Source: an uncultured Arenicella sp.
Lineage (GTDB): Bacteria; Pseudomonadota; Gammaproteobacteria; Arenicellales; Arenicellaceae
Length of the DNA: 64,000 nt
Direction of reading: 5' to 3'
Assembly: GCA_938045295.1 (NCBI GenBank)
Contig: CALINO010000008.1
Location: forward strand, 1-64,000
Positions 9,728 to 18,555 of this stretch are shown piece by piece. Below the pieces are notes generated by a model. That model was not told the origin of the DNA. It ran no database searches and was given only the letters and a program-made list of their open reading frames with translations. Numbering within the stretch: the stretch's first letter is position 1; the number at the start of each line of letters is the position of its first letter. The translations under genes were made by a program, and so were the position numbers.

Positions 9728-12583
9728 CTAGAACTCATATCGAGCACCGACGCTGAAACGAGCACCGCTTTGAATAGCATTAATGATTTGCGATCTAGAC
9801 CGACCATACTGAGAAGTGGTTTCATCAGTGATATTAATGCCTTCAAGGAAGACCGTAAGTTGGTCACTTACGATATAACTGGCACGCGCATCCCATTGAC
9901 CATAGGCTTCAGTAAAACGTGGCCCCTGGCCAACATTAGGCTGTGTAGTCTCCTTCAAAAAGTCATCACGCCAGTTGTAAGCAACACGAAATTGCATCTT
10001 TTCATTTTCATAAAAAGCCACTAAATTCGCCGAGTCACTCAAACCTGTGATAACAAATTGCTCTTCAAGACTAAACGTATCGTAAGCCACATCTGCCTCC
10101 ACAATAGTGGCATTTGCCATGACGCCAAAGCCGGTATCGCCAAAGGTTTTCTGTATCGCAATTTCCCAACCATCAACACTAACGGCGTCTTGGTTAATTG
10201 GTGTTTCAACATCAAACACCGCCGCTACGCCCGTAGCCGGGTGGATAAGGTCTGGGAACAACACTTGATCTTGCAGGATGCCAGTACCAATAAAGTTAGA
10301 AACGTCTTTGGTGAAATAACCCACTGAAGCGTAATCGGTGTCGTTGAAATAATACTCTAAAGACAGATCAATATTTTCAGACTCAAACGGCAATAATCCA
10401 GGGTTACCTGACTTACCCGTACCTTCGCCGTTAACGCGAGTTAAGCGGTCAATGGTAAGCCCACCTTGAATGTCTTCAAAGCCAGGGCGTGAAATGGTTT
10501 CACTGTAAGAGAACCTTGCTACTAAGTTATCGGTAATGCTTAACTTAACATCCAAGTTAGGTAGGAACGCATCGTAGTCACCACTGAGCTGAGTAAAATC
10601 GCTCACAGGGTTGCCTTGCGCGTCCACTAATGGATTTACTGGGAACTCGTTGAAGCCCTCTTGCGTAATATTTGCGTACACTGGCACTAATGCTGCTGAG
10701 TCCACATCGGTCTCTTCATAACGAACACCTGCATTTATTTGCAACGGCATGTCGCCGACAGAAAGGTCGCCGGAGTATGAAACGTAAAACGCCGTTGTGT
10801 CTTCGGTGGTACGTCGGTCTGTATCAAACACGCTGCTCGGGCATAGACCATGACCGCAGTCGCCCAGTGTTGAATTGGTAGCACCTAACTCAACGGTTCT
10901 GGCAATTAAATCTTCAATATCAAATTCAAAGAACTGCACCTGTTGACGAGCATCGCCGCCGCCAAATTGATCGAAACGGCCTTCGCCCGTGGCTGGAGTA
11001 AGTAAGTCAGAAATTTGACCACGCTCTGTAGTGCCACCCCAATCATTACGTTGTACTAGCGATGACGCCGAGCGGTTATTCACTTCGGTTAATTGCACGC
11101 CAAAATTAATACGGCTTGAATCTGAAAAATCAAAACCACCGTTCAACGAGGCTTGCGACAATTCCATGCGATCAAAACGGTTATCGAAAGTACTGCCGGT
11201 AACAATAAAGTCATCCGCAGTTGGTGTGTTACGCAAACCTAAATTCAAAATCGGCACATCGCCTTCAATAATCAGTGTAGTACGATCTCGAGTAAATGCA
11301 GATGCGGCTATTTGCGACGCATCTCCAAGTGACGATGCTGGCCGACGTTCGGCCGTTGAATCATGATAATCAAAGTTAAAGCTTAAACGGTCATTAACCT
11401 GCCAATCAATATTTAAACCAAGCGATTCGTTCTCTGTTAAGCGAGCATCTCGCCCTGCTTTTAGCGTGAAATCTTGGCCTTCTAATCTTTCAGTGTAGAC
11501 CGTTGGTGTGGCGATTGAGTTACCATCAAACTGAGTTTCTTGATTGCCAAAGTTAAACCACGCACCGTAATCGGTAAACTCACGATTCACTTCCACTTCG
11601 GAATAGGTGTAATCGGCGGTGGCGCGCACACTTTCTGTGGCTTGCCATTGCAACGTTAACTGACCATTAACTCGGTCTCGAGAAAATTCTCTGAACTGAT
11701 AACCCGCTTGCTGAGGCACGGCATAAATGTCATTTGCACCCGGTCGATTAACTTGATTCGGATCATTCGTGGGTACTGTTCCCCACCCGCCTTCCTGTGC
11801 ACCAGAAAAGGTTCTCCAGCCATTTACATAAGCTTCGTTTTCACCGCTGTCACGCTCTTGCACACTGGCAATAATAGCAACACCAAATTTATCGTCATTA
11901 AAAGTATTACTGTAAATACCTGACAACTCTGGGGTAAAACTGCTGCCTAAATCGGTTGATGTATCATGTACGGCTTTAAACCCGACAACTGATTTTAAGC
12001 CTGGAGATTCTAGTGGCTTGATTGTTTTAACGTTAACGCTAGCGCCAATACCACCACTTGAAATATTAGATCGCCCGGTTTTATACACTTCAACACCGGC
12101 CACGCCTTCAGAGGCAATGTCAGCAAAATCAAAAGAACGACCTTCGTAGGTCGGCATTTGACGCCCGTTTAATGTGACAAGATTAAAGGTAGGCCCCAAA
12201 CCACGAACCGTTACTTGGCTGCCTTCACCGCGACTACGATCAATAGAAACACCGGTAATACGCTGTAAAGACTCGGCTAAGTTTGTATCCGGAAACACCC
12301 CGATGTCTTCCGCAGAAATAGCATCAACAACGCCATCAGAGTTACGCTTAATATCTTGAGAACGCTTTAGACTGCTGCGAATCCCTGTTACCACTACCTC
12401 TTCTAAAGTATCGTTAGCGACAACATTATTATTTTGATCTTGTGCATTGGCGGCTGGAAAAACCGCACCACCAACCATCAAACCAATTGCCAGAGCAACC
12501 GGCTTTGATTTAAACAACACAGGCTGACGAACTTGACGAGCCGATGACTGCACACTCAAGCTCCGATCTATTCTCTCTTTCAT
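9728..12583 (-). CDS. TonB-dependent outer-membrane receptor (Xanthomonas/Caulobacter type)
   Basis: A 951-residue receptor. An extended signal peptide ends near AANA|Q (about residue 47), a TonB-box-like segment LEEVVVTG lies at 60-67, the plug domain follows (DTNLAESLQRITGVSIDRSRG, then VRGLGPTFNLVTLNGR), and a large beta-barrel ends with an aromatic C-terminus (GARYEF). Receptors of this class import oligosaccharides or other large substrates using the proton motive force through TonB. It has two LacI-type palindromes upstream, the same type found in front of the symporter/GH1 operon, so a glucoside or cello-oligosaccharide is a reasonable substrate guess. The halogenase/SapC/cupin genes follow on the same strand. 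There is no SusD partner, as usual for gammaproteobacteria. Confidence 0.95.
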   Translation of the reverse strand: MKERIDRSLSVQSSARQVRQPVLFKSKPVALAIGLMVGGAVFPAANAQDQNNNVVANDTLEEVVVTGIRSSLKRSQDIKRNSDGVVDAISAEDIGVFPDTNLAESLQRITGVSIDRSRGEGSQVTVRGLGPTFNLVTLNGRQMPTYEGRSFDFADIASEGVAGVEVYKTGRSNISSGGIGASVNVKTIKPLESPGLKSVVGFKAVHDTSTDLGSSFTPELSGIYSNTFNDDKFGVAIIASVQERDSGENEAYVNGWRTFSGAQEGGWGTVPTNDPNQVNRPGANDIYAVPQQAGYQFREFSRDRVNGQLTLQWQATESVRATADYTYSEVEVNREFTDYGAWFNFGNQETQFDGNSIATPTVYTERLEGQDFTLKAGRDARLTENESLGLNIDWQVNDRLSFNFDYHDSTAERRPASSLGDASQIAASAFTRDRTTLIIEGDVPILNLGLRNTPTADDFIVTGSTFDNRFDRMELSQASLNGGFDFSDSSRINFGVQLTEVNNRSASSLVQRNDWGGTTERGQISDLLTPATGEGRFDQFGGGDARQQVQFFEFDIEDLIARTVELGATNSTLGDCGHGLCPSSVFDTDRRTTEDTTAFYVSYSGDLSVGDMPLQINAGVRYEETDVDSAALVPVYANITQEGFNEFPVNPLVDAQGNPVSDFTQLSGDYDAFLPNLDVKLSITDNLVARFSYSETISRPGFEDIQGGLTIDRLTRVNGEGTGKSGNPGLLPFESENIDLSLEYYFNDTDYASVGYFTKDVSNFIGTGILQDQVLFPDLIHPATGVAAVFDVETPINQDAVSVDGWEIAIQKTFGDTGFGVMANATIVEADVAYDTFSLEEQFVITGLSDSANLVAFYENEKMQFRVAYNWRDDFLKETTQPNVGQGPRFTEAYGQWDARASYIVSDQLTVFLEGINITDETTSQYGRSRSQIINAIQSGARFSVGARYEF

Positions 12584-12642
12584 GCCTTAACCTCCTAAGT
12601 TAACGTGATTCAATACATCTAATTATTTATTTTTATATTTTG

Positions 12643-12658
12643 TGGAAAACGTTTTCCA
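12643..12658. promoter_or_regulatory. LacI-type operator, perfect 16-bp palindrome
   Basis: TGGAAAACGTTTTCCA is a perfect palindrome 60 bp upstream of the receptor start codon. It matches the site at 2213-2230. A possible -10 box (TATATT, minus strand, 12675-12670) lies just upstream of it, so a bound repressor would block initiation. This supports a shared LacI-family regulon. Confidence 0.8.
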
Positions 12659-12755
12659 TTTATAAAGAAAATATAGCCCGTTAAAAACAAGAAAACACTC
12701 ACCTAATAACAGACTATTAAATTCCCAGTACTTAGTGTAACAAATTTACATATTT

Positions 12756-12771
12756 TGGCAAACGTTTTCCA
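12756..12771. promoter_or_regulatory. LacI-type operator, second copy upstream of receptor
   Basis: TGGCAAACGTTTTCCA differs from the perfect palindrome at 12643-12658 by one base. The two centres are 113 bp apart, which would allow looping by a tetrameric LacI-type protein, though tetramerisation is not shown by the sequence. It lies between the divergent-free ends of the receptor promoter and the AraC-type gene terminus. Confidence 0.7.
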
Positions 12772-12822
12772 AATAAAATTAATTCGCGTCAAAAAAGCCA
12801 ACAACCAAGCCGAGTTAACTCT

Positions 12823-14019
12823 CTATTTGAGCATGCTACCACTCGAGGCGGTGTTACGATAAGAGCTAGGCGTTGAGCCTACTATCTTCTTAAAAAATGT
12901 ATTGAACGTTGCTCGGCTATTAAAACCGATTTGCGACAACACCTCTTGAATTGGCATGTCTTGAAAATTAGGGTCGGATAAAATTTTCTGCGCTTCTGCA
13001 ATTCTGTAACGGTTTACAAACTCGAAAAAGTTGTATTGATAGTGTCGATTAATGGTGTTCGATAACAGTCGAGAAGACACATCAAGTTGCTCGGACAATC
13101 GTTTTAAGGTCAAGAAATGGCTTAAGTAAGGCTTATTCGCCGACATATGCTGCTCCAAGCGATTAACAAGCTCGGCATCAATATCAGCTTCAGTAGCACT
13201 GCTGCGCTTCTCCTCATCTTTTATGTCTTCATCGTTAGAGAAAACCACTCCCTCAAATATTTTTGACCTTGTTAGGCTAAAGAATATCAACGAACTAACC
13301 AACAAAAAGGTGGCGTAATTACCGGTTAAGCCCATGGCTTCGATATTTAAATCAAGCACGGTGTGAGCACTAAAGGTAAGGCAAACGGCCAGCAACAAGG
13401 CCCAAGCCCGGATAATCAAAAAGCCATAAACCACCACCACCAACCAACTAAAATTAACTTCTTCGAGGTTAGCGTAATAATCTCTCATGCTCTTTTGACA
13501 TCGTTTCAATTCAACAATGCACGCAATACCAAAGGCAAATCGCAAGGCTTCTCTTACCACCCCTGTTAAATGGTGCCCTAGTGAAGAGTCCATGTATTGA
13601 TGGTTGGCCACTTGAGCATGCCTGACTGAAAAATCTTGTGAAAAGAAAGTGATCGTCACCCAAATCAGGTAAACGACGGCTGGGGTTAAAAACCAAAAAT
13701 CGCGTGCCTTTAATACAAAATCTTTATACACCAATGACCTTGTATACCAGAGTAATAATGGCCCTTCTAACCAATAAGCCACTTCGAATATTCGATATAA
13801 ATTAGGCGATATATCCAGAGCAATGAATTTAAATCCATCGCCATAATTGACCAATAAGTGAAAGGGGATGAATGCTTGAATAAATAAGAAAAAAACAAAA
13901 TACCAATCGCTTCGATGGCGATTGCGAGGCACCACAAGTATCAAAAAAGCAAACAGCAGACTTTGATATATCGTGACCAGTAAAATAATGTCGTGAAAGT
14001 TAAACAACAAAAGCTTCAT
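12823..14019 (-). CDS. AraC-family regulator with N-terminal membrane domain
   Basis: A 398-residue protein. The first 240 residues or so contain about seven hydrophobic segments; the last 100 are an AraC-type DNA-binding domain with two helix-turn-helix motifs (LSEQLDVSSRLLSNTIN and the second ending IGFNSRATFNTFFKKIVGSTPSSYR). Such membrane-bound AraC proteins are common in marine gammaproteobacteria and are thought to sense signals at the membrane. The gene lies 66 bp downstream of gluconokinase on the same strand, so it may belong to the GPH/GH94/gluconokinase operon and regulate it. Its targets cannot be read from the sequence. A role in receptor control is also possible, since the receptor gene is next. 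Confidence 0.87.
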   Translation of the reverse strand: MKLLLFNFHDIILLVTIYQSLLFAFLILVVPRNRHRSDWYFVFFLFIQAFIPFHLLVNYGDGFKFIALDISPNLYRIFEVAYWLEGPLLLWYTRSLVYKDFVLKARDFWFLTPAVVYLIWVTITFFSQDFSVRHAQVANHQYMDSSLGHHLTGVVREALRFAFGIACIVELKRCQKSMRDYYANLEEVNFSWLVVVVYGFLIIRAWALLLAVCLTFSAHTVLDLNIEAMGLTGNYATFLLVSSLIFFSLTRSKIFEGVVFSNDEDIKDEEKRSSATEADIDAELVNRLEQHMSANKPYLSHFLTLKRLSEQLDVSSRLLSNTINRHYQYNFFEFVNRYRIAEAQKILSDPNFQDMPIQEVLSQIGFNSRATFNTFFKKIVGSTPSSYRNTASSGSMLK

Positions 14020-14085
14020 ACTTTCTTACAGCTGCCTTACACAATTAAAATGGCACTATAAAGTAAAGTAAGTTAATTATAAAAG

Positions 14086-14631
14086 CTACATATTATGTGC
14101 CGCTTTTGTTTTATCATTTTGTAAATAGCTTAAGCAATCGGCAACAACGTCTTGCAACGACGGGTCTACTGAAACAAGTTTGGTATTGGCTTCATTATCC
14201 GGAACTTGCATGGCCTCGAACTGGCTCGTAAGCAAAGAAGGCGGCATGAAGTGCCCTTTACGACTTTTCATGCGCTGTTCAATAGTGTCGATATCTCCAT
14301 ACAAGAATAAGCTTTTAACACTGGCTGGCAACTGAGCAAGCTGTTGGCGGTGTTGTTTGCGCAAGCCAGAAAATGAGAGAACTGTTTTTTTACCTTGGCT
14401 AATCTGCTGCTTTAAATAGTGGCAAATATCATTCACCCAAGGAATACGCATCTCATCGGTTAACGGTTTGTTGCTTGCCATTCGTTGTTTGTTCTCTTGA
14501 GAATGAAAGTCATCACCTTCAACAAACTCATAATCAAGATGCTGAGCTATAGCACGAGCAACGCTGGATTTTCCACTGCCACTGACGCCCATTACAATAA
14601 CCACGTGTGCCTGATTCTCGCGCATACTCAC
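14086..14631 (-). CDS. gntK: Gluconokinase
   Basis: A 181-residue P-loop kinase with GVSGSGKSS near residue 15-23, the gluconokinase motif EGDDFH, and the following NKQRMASNKPLTDEMRIPW block typical of GntK/IdnK. It phosphorylates gluconate to 6-phosphogluconate with ATP, feeding the pentose phosphate and Entner-Doudoroff routes. The length fits the family. It overlaps the GH94 gene by 4 nt (ATGA). That pairing makes sense if the GH94 enzyme releases gluconate from cellobionate: the kinase then captures the product. No gluconate permease is beside it, supporting an internal source of gluconate. Confidence 0.93.
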   Translation of the reverse strand: MSMRENQAHVVIVMGVSGSGKSSVARAIAQHLDYEFVEGDDFHSQENKQRMASNKPLTDEMRIPWVNDICHYLKQQISQGKKTVLSFSGLRKQHRQQLAQLPASVKSLFLYGDIDTIEQRMKSRKGHFMPPSLLTSQFEAMQVPDNEANTKLVSVDPSLQDVVADCLSYLQNDKTKAAHNM

Positions 14632-17003
14632 GGCACCAAAACTTTCACGTTGTAAGACCGTTGGTCTTCAACATTACCGAGAACAGGCTCATCCAACAGC
14701 ACACCATCAACAAACACTTGAGTGCCGTCAACGCTGGAGTCTCGAGCTACTGAAAGGTGAATCTCTGCACCTCTGAATCGCCTAAGTGCCGTAAAGTCAC
14801 TCCAACTGGCGGGCAATTGAGGCTTAATCATCAAGCCAGCTCTGCAGCCTTTCAAACCCAGCAAGCCATCAATAATTGAACGCAGTACCCAATGCACCGT
14901 GCCGGTATTAAACAACTGGCTAGATCGGCCTGCGGTACGAGGGTGTTGACGAAAAGCGCCTCGATAGTAATTCGGCACAAACACCGGCAGTTGTTGGCGT
15001 TGTAAAAGGTCGGATTCATCTGGGCCCGGAATCATCTGCCGCAGAACAGTAAATGCTTTATCAACTCGGCCAGAGGCAAACAATGCGTACGCATAGAAAG
15101 CAGAAGCATGATTGTAAATTGAACCATTTTCCGCAGAACCCGGAAACTTTTGCGTTATGCGGCCAACATCTTCACGCATTTGAGTATAAGCCGGCGACAG
15201 CATTTCAACGCCATAATGAGTTTCTAAATTGTCGTGAACCGCTTGCAACAATTTAGTTTCGCGCTCGTTATCAGCGGCGCCACTTAACATGGCCCAAGAC
15301 TGAGGGTTAAGAAATATTTTTCCTTCAGGGTCACTTTCAACCCCAAACACATTACCGTCATCGGTAATGCCTCGCGCGTAGCGGTCGTTCGACCAGCAAT
15401 GTAAGTTAACCGCTTCATTGCATGCTTTGGATATATCGACAAAGCGTTGCGCTTGTTCAGCCTTATCAAACTCAGTACAAACACCAGACCAAACCTTGCA
15501 GGCATAGGCTAATGCCAACGTCAGCCAGGCTGAAACCCCCTTACCTTTATAACCCACCATATTCATAGGGTCATTCCAGTCACCCTGCGCAATATAATTC
15601 AGGCCTCGGTCATCTTGCTGCTCGAACAACCAAGCCAACGCCTTAGAGATGCGAGAGAAAACAGAATCTTCACCACCCTCATCTCCCGGGTAAGGCAGAA
15701 CTTGGCTCAATATTGCATAATCCCCTGTTTCATCAAGGTACGCACTGAGTGCAATGGGCAACCAAACGCAATGGTCCATGTGCGGCACTTGATTGATGTA
15801 TTTTAACTCTGCGGTTTCATCGATAATGATACCGTCAGGCATGGAGCCGTCTTTGTTCTGTTGTGACAACGCCAACAGGAATGACTCTTTAGCCTTATCT
15901 GGGTTTAGATAAGACATCCCCATGTGGTCTTGCAGAAAATTACGCGTTTGCGGGTCTGTGGTCAGACGATTAACATCACCATGATAAAAAATTTGCCGCC
16001 CTAACCAGTGGTTAATGAACGCATTAAAATGTTGATCAGGGGTGTGTACTTCAATCGGCAGGCGAATACGTGAAACTGATTCGTGATAACGAGCCTTTAA
16101 CTCGTCAAACGCATTCGGCTTTGAGAATATCTCTTTGCGAATATCATGAATCTCGTTAGTGTCTTTAGCGGCACCAAATGCGAATCGCAACGCTAACGGT
16201 TCACAGGGCTCTATAACGACACGATAATGCATGGCGGCCGTCGGTGTTTCGTACTCCGAACTGGAGTCTGAAAGAAACCCTCGCTTCACCCCATCGGGCG
16301 ATGTTAAGCCGCCCTCACCTTCAAATGCCGATTGCCGAGCTTCCCACGTTTTAGGCGCAGTTTCGGCGAGCAAAAAACTATTATCTTTAAAATTTGAATT
16401 ACGAAAGTAATCTTCAACTTTTTGATAAGGCGTAATTGATGTTGCCACAATCGCGGTTAAATCATCGTCGTAGCTTGCCGCTTGATTCATCCACGACATA
16501 TAACCAAAAGGAAAGTATGGAAAGATATCTAAAGCCACATTCCTTTTACCGTGGTTAGTGACTGTCAATTGCCACATTTCCACCGGGCGGCTGGGGTGCA
16601 AATTCAAACTAAGATTAAACAGCAAATCGCCTTTACGTACTTGCCATGATATTTCGGATGCCGATGCGGTAAAAGTAAATTCACTGGCTTCGGCACGGGC
16701 AGGTTCATGCGGAATTGAATATATTGAGCCACTCTTTAGTTCGCGCACATAAAAAAAACGCCCCGGGTGATGAGCATAATAATTTTGCTCAGGCTGCATG
16801 AACGACTTCGCCTCCATATTGGGGGCGTGAGCATACTTCGCTGGCTCGGGCTGGATAAATTGAGCTGTCGCAAACCCTCGGCATGTCATTTGCAGCATCA
16901 TGCATGCATTCCACAAAAATGCACTGGCGTTCGGCATCGCGGTCGGGGAATGTAAACTAACAGCCCCTGAATCAGAGTAAGAAACCAAGGCATCTGTACT
17001 CAT
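14628..17003 (-). CDS. GH94 glycoside phosphorylase, probable cellobionic acid phosphorylase
   Basis: A 791-residue GH94 protein: N-terminal beta-sandwich (about 1-310), then an (alpha/alpha)6 barrel with the catalytic-acid motif GDWND (474-478) and a late GSAENGSIYNH segment. Cellobiose, chitobiose and cellobionic acid phosphorylases share this fold. Three points favour cellobionic acid: the length, close to 790 residues; R615 and K619 four residues apart just before GSAENG, matching as I recall the Arg/Lys pair that holds the gluconate carboxylate in the Saccharophagus enzyme; and the adjacent gluconokinase. The reaction would be cellobionate plus phosphate to glucose-1-phosphate plus gluconate, in the cytoplasm. 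No signal peptide is seen. Cellobiose phosphorylase is the main alternative. Confidence 0.82.
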   Translation of the reverse strand: MSTDALVSYSDSGAVSLHSPTAMPNASAFLWNACMMLQMTCRGFATAQFIQPEPAKYAHAPNMEAKSFMQPEQNYYAHHPGRFFYVRELKSGSIYSIPHEPARAEASEFTFTASASEISWQVRKGDLLFNLSLNLHPSRPVEMWQLTVTNHGKRNVALDIFPYFPFGYMSWMNQAASYDDDLTAIVATSITPYQKVEDYFRNSNFKDNSFLLAETAPKTWEARQSAFEGEGGLTSPDGVKRGFLSDSSSEYETPTAAMHYRVVIEPCEPLALRFAFGAAKDTNEIHDIRKEIFSKPNAFDELKARYHESVSRIRLPIEVHTPDQHFNAFINHWLGRQIFYHGDVNRLTTDPQTRNFLQDHMGMSYLNPDKAKESFLLALSQQNKDGSMPDGIIIDETAELKYINQVPHMDHCVWLPIALSAYLDETGDYAILSQVLPYPGDEGGEDSVFSRISKALAWLFEQQDDRGLNYIAQGDWNDPMNMVGYKGKGVSAWLTLALAYACKVWSGVCTEFDKAEQAQRFVDISKACNEAVNLHCWSNDRYARGITDDGNVFGVESDPEGKIFLNPQSWAMLSGAADNERETKLLQAVHDNLETHYGVEMLSPAYTQMREDVGRITQKFPGSAENGSIYNHASAFYAYALFASGRVDKAFTVLRQMIPGPDESDLLQRQQLPVFVPNYYRGAFRQHPRTAGRSSQLFNTGTVHWVLRSIIDGLLGLKGCRAGLMIKPQLPASWSDFTALRRFRGAEIHLSVARDSSVDGTQVFVDGVLLDEPVLGNVEDQRSYNVKVLVP

Positions 17004-18367
17004 TTTCCACGCTCCTTTTGACTGTCTTGAATCACCTTCAAGGTTTTGTTATCTAAATTATAAAAAAGACAGACTATAACCGCGATCAAGGCAAATACCC
17101 CTGGCGTGACGGTTTGCAGCAGGAGAATACCGTCTTGCGAAGCACTTGATTGCGCTACGTTGGCTTGATACCCAAAGAAAGCAAGAATTGCGAACATGGC
17201 CGAGGTACCACCAGCACTGCCAAGCTTTTGTGAAAAAGTGGCGGCTGAAAAGGTCATTGCCGTAGCTCGGCGGCCAAACTTCCACTCAGTGTAATCCGCA
17301 GCATCGGCGTACATTGACCACGTTAATGGCGATTTAGGCCCAAGTGCCAAGCTGATCAAGATATTAAATAAAAACATCAGTTCTATCGCTTGGGGAGGAA
17401 CAAAGTAAAACGCAACGGACAGCGTTGCCACGATGGCCATCAACGCAATTAGTATCTTTTTCTTTTCAAAGTATTTGGTTAAGAACGGGGTCATAAAACA
17501 ACCAACACCCAGAGCCAGTAATTGCGAGCCGGTATACCAACCCCAAAGATCGGGTCTTTTGGCGAAATACGTAATGTAGTAATACGCAGAACCTTGCCGC
17601 AAGGTAATGGTGATCATAATGATCAACGCCAAGACGAATAACACTACCCAAGCACGGTTATGCAGTAAGTCTTTCAAGTCTTGCTTAGGAGACGACGCTT
17701 GCTGCGGTGGCGGCGTCACTCGCTCTTTTGTCGCTAGAAACGTAATGCAAAACGCAATGGTTGCAAAAATAGCATACAAGCCCACCGACAGCTGCCAACC
17801 TGTTTTTGGGTCTGAGCTGCCCATGTAGTTGATCAGGTCTGGCGTGAATTTTCCGATCAAAAATGAGGCTGAAAACGCAAAGATAAACCGAATACTGATT
17901 AACAGGTTGCGCTCTTGAACCTGTGCCGTCATAACCCCAGACAACGATGAGTACGGCGTTGATAACACCGTGTAACAAACCATCATAAGTGTATAGGTGA
18001 CGAACGCCCATATCACCTTGCCGTCGTATGAAAAGTCAGGTGCCGTAAAAGCCAATACGACGGAAATACCCATTGGAATACTGCCCCAGAGTAAGTACGG
18101 CCTAAACTTGCCCATTCGAGTTTGCGTTCTGTCTGCCACGGCGCCCATGATCGGGTCGGTGAACGCATCAATGATTTTAGTGGCTAAAAGCAGCCATGCC
18201 AATGTGGAGGCAGTGAGGCCTAATGTATCACTGTAAAAGGCCGGCAAAAAGCTGCCAATAAGTGCCCAATAGAAGTTAAACCCGGCATCTCCAGCGCCAT
18301 AACCCAAACGTTCTTTCCAACTTAAACTGGCCAACCGAGATTGTTTTTTATTTTCTACGTACTCCAA
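17000..18367 (-). CDS. GPH-family sugar:cation symporter (MelB-like)
   Basis: A 12-segment MFS protein of the glycoside-pentoside-hexuronide group; the N-terminal motif LGYGAGDAGFNFYW and the loop KIIDAFTDPIMGAVADRTQTRMGKFRP are characteristic. It would carry a disaccharide or aldonate such as cellobionate with Na+ or H+. I place the start at the TTG at 18367, because GGGGAGG (18381-18375) lies 7 nt upstream of it. A GTG at 18430 in the same frame would add 21 residues but has no ribosome site. The last 4 nt overlap the GH94 gene (ATGA), so transporter, phosphorylase and kinase form one coupled operon. Confidence 0.87.
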   Translation of the reverse strand: MEYVENKKQSRLASLSWKERLGYGAGDAGFNFYWALIGSFLPAFYSDTLGLTASTLAWLLLATKIIDAFTDPIMGAVADRTQTRMGKFRPYLLWGSIPMGISVVLAFTAPDFSYDGKVIWAFVTYTLMMVCYTVLSTPYSSLSGVMTAQVQERNLLISIRFIFAFSASFLIGKFTPDLINYMGSSDPKTGWQLSVGLYAIFATIAFCITFLATKERVTPPPQQASSPKQDLKDLLHNRAWVVLFVLALIIMITITLRQGSAYYYITYFAKRPDLWGWYTGSQLLALGVGCFMTPFLTKYFEKKKILIALMAIVATLSVAFYFVPPQAIELMFLFNILISLALGPKSPLTWSMYADAADYTEWKFGRRATAMTFSAATFSQKLGSAGGTSAMFAILAFFGYQANVAQSSASQDGILLLQTVTPGVFALIAVIVCLFYNLDNKTLKVIQDSQKERGK

Positions 18368-18444
18368 GTTCGAGCCTCCCCACGCAATATTTTTTATAAT
18401 AGTTTTATTTTGCAAATCACTATAACCCACTCAATTGAATTAAA

Positions 18445-18479
18445 ATGTTTAACTTTCGGTATTGCATAAAGTTAAACAT
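18445..18479. promoter_or_regulatory. 12-bp inverted repeat upstream of GPH/GH94/gluconokinase operon
   Basis: ATGTTTAACTTT (18445-18456) and AAAGTTAAACAT (18468-18479) are exact inverted repeats with an 11-bp spacer. They lie about 80 bp upstream of the favoured start at 18367. The arms are AT-rich and no T-run follows, so an operator is more likely than a terminator. It does not resemble the GGAAAACGTTTTCC sites, which suggests a different regulator, possibly the AraC-type protein at the operon end. Confidence 0.55.
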
Positions 18480-18532
18480 GCAAACAACAAAGAGAAGCCG
18501 TCATCCTTAACGTTGACCGTGAAAATACTGGT

Positions 18533-18555
18533 CATAACAAAACACCGCTGGTGTT
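18533..18555 (-). terminator. Candidate terminator of thiamine operon
   Basis: On the minus strand AACACC-AGC-GGTGTT forms a 6-bp stem with a 3-nt loop, followed by TTGTTATG. It starts at the thiD stop codon (18556-18554). The stem is short and the T-run is broken, so confidence is moderate. Confidence 0.45.

Noticed and set aside
11031-11366. A 111-codon plus-strand open frame inside the TonB receptor gene
   Set aside because: It is antisense to a well-supported receptor, has no ribosome site and no recognisable product.
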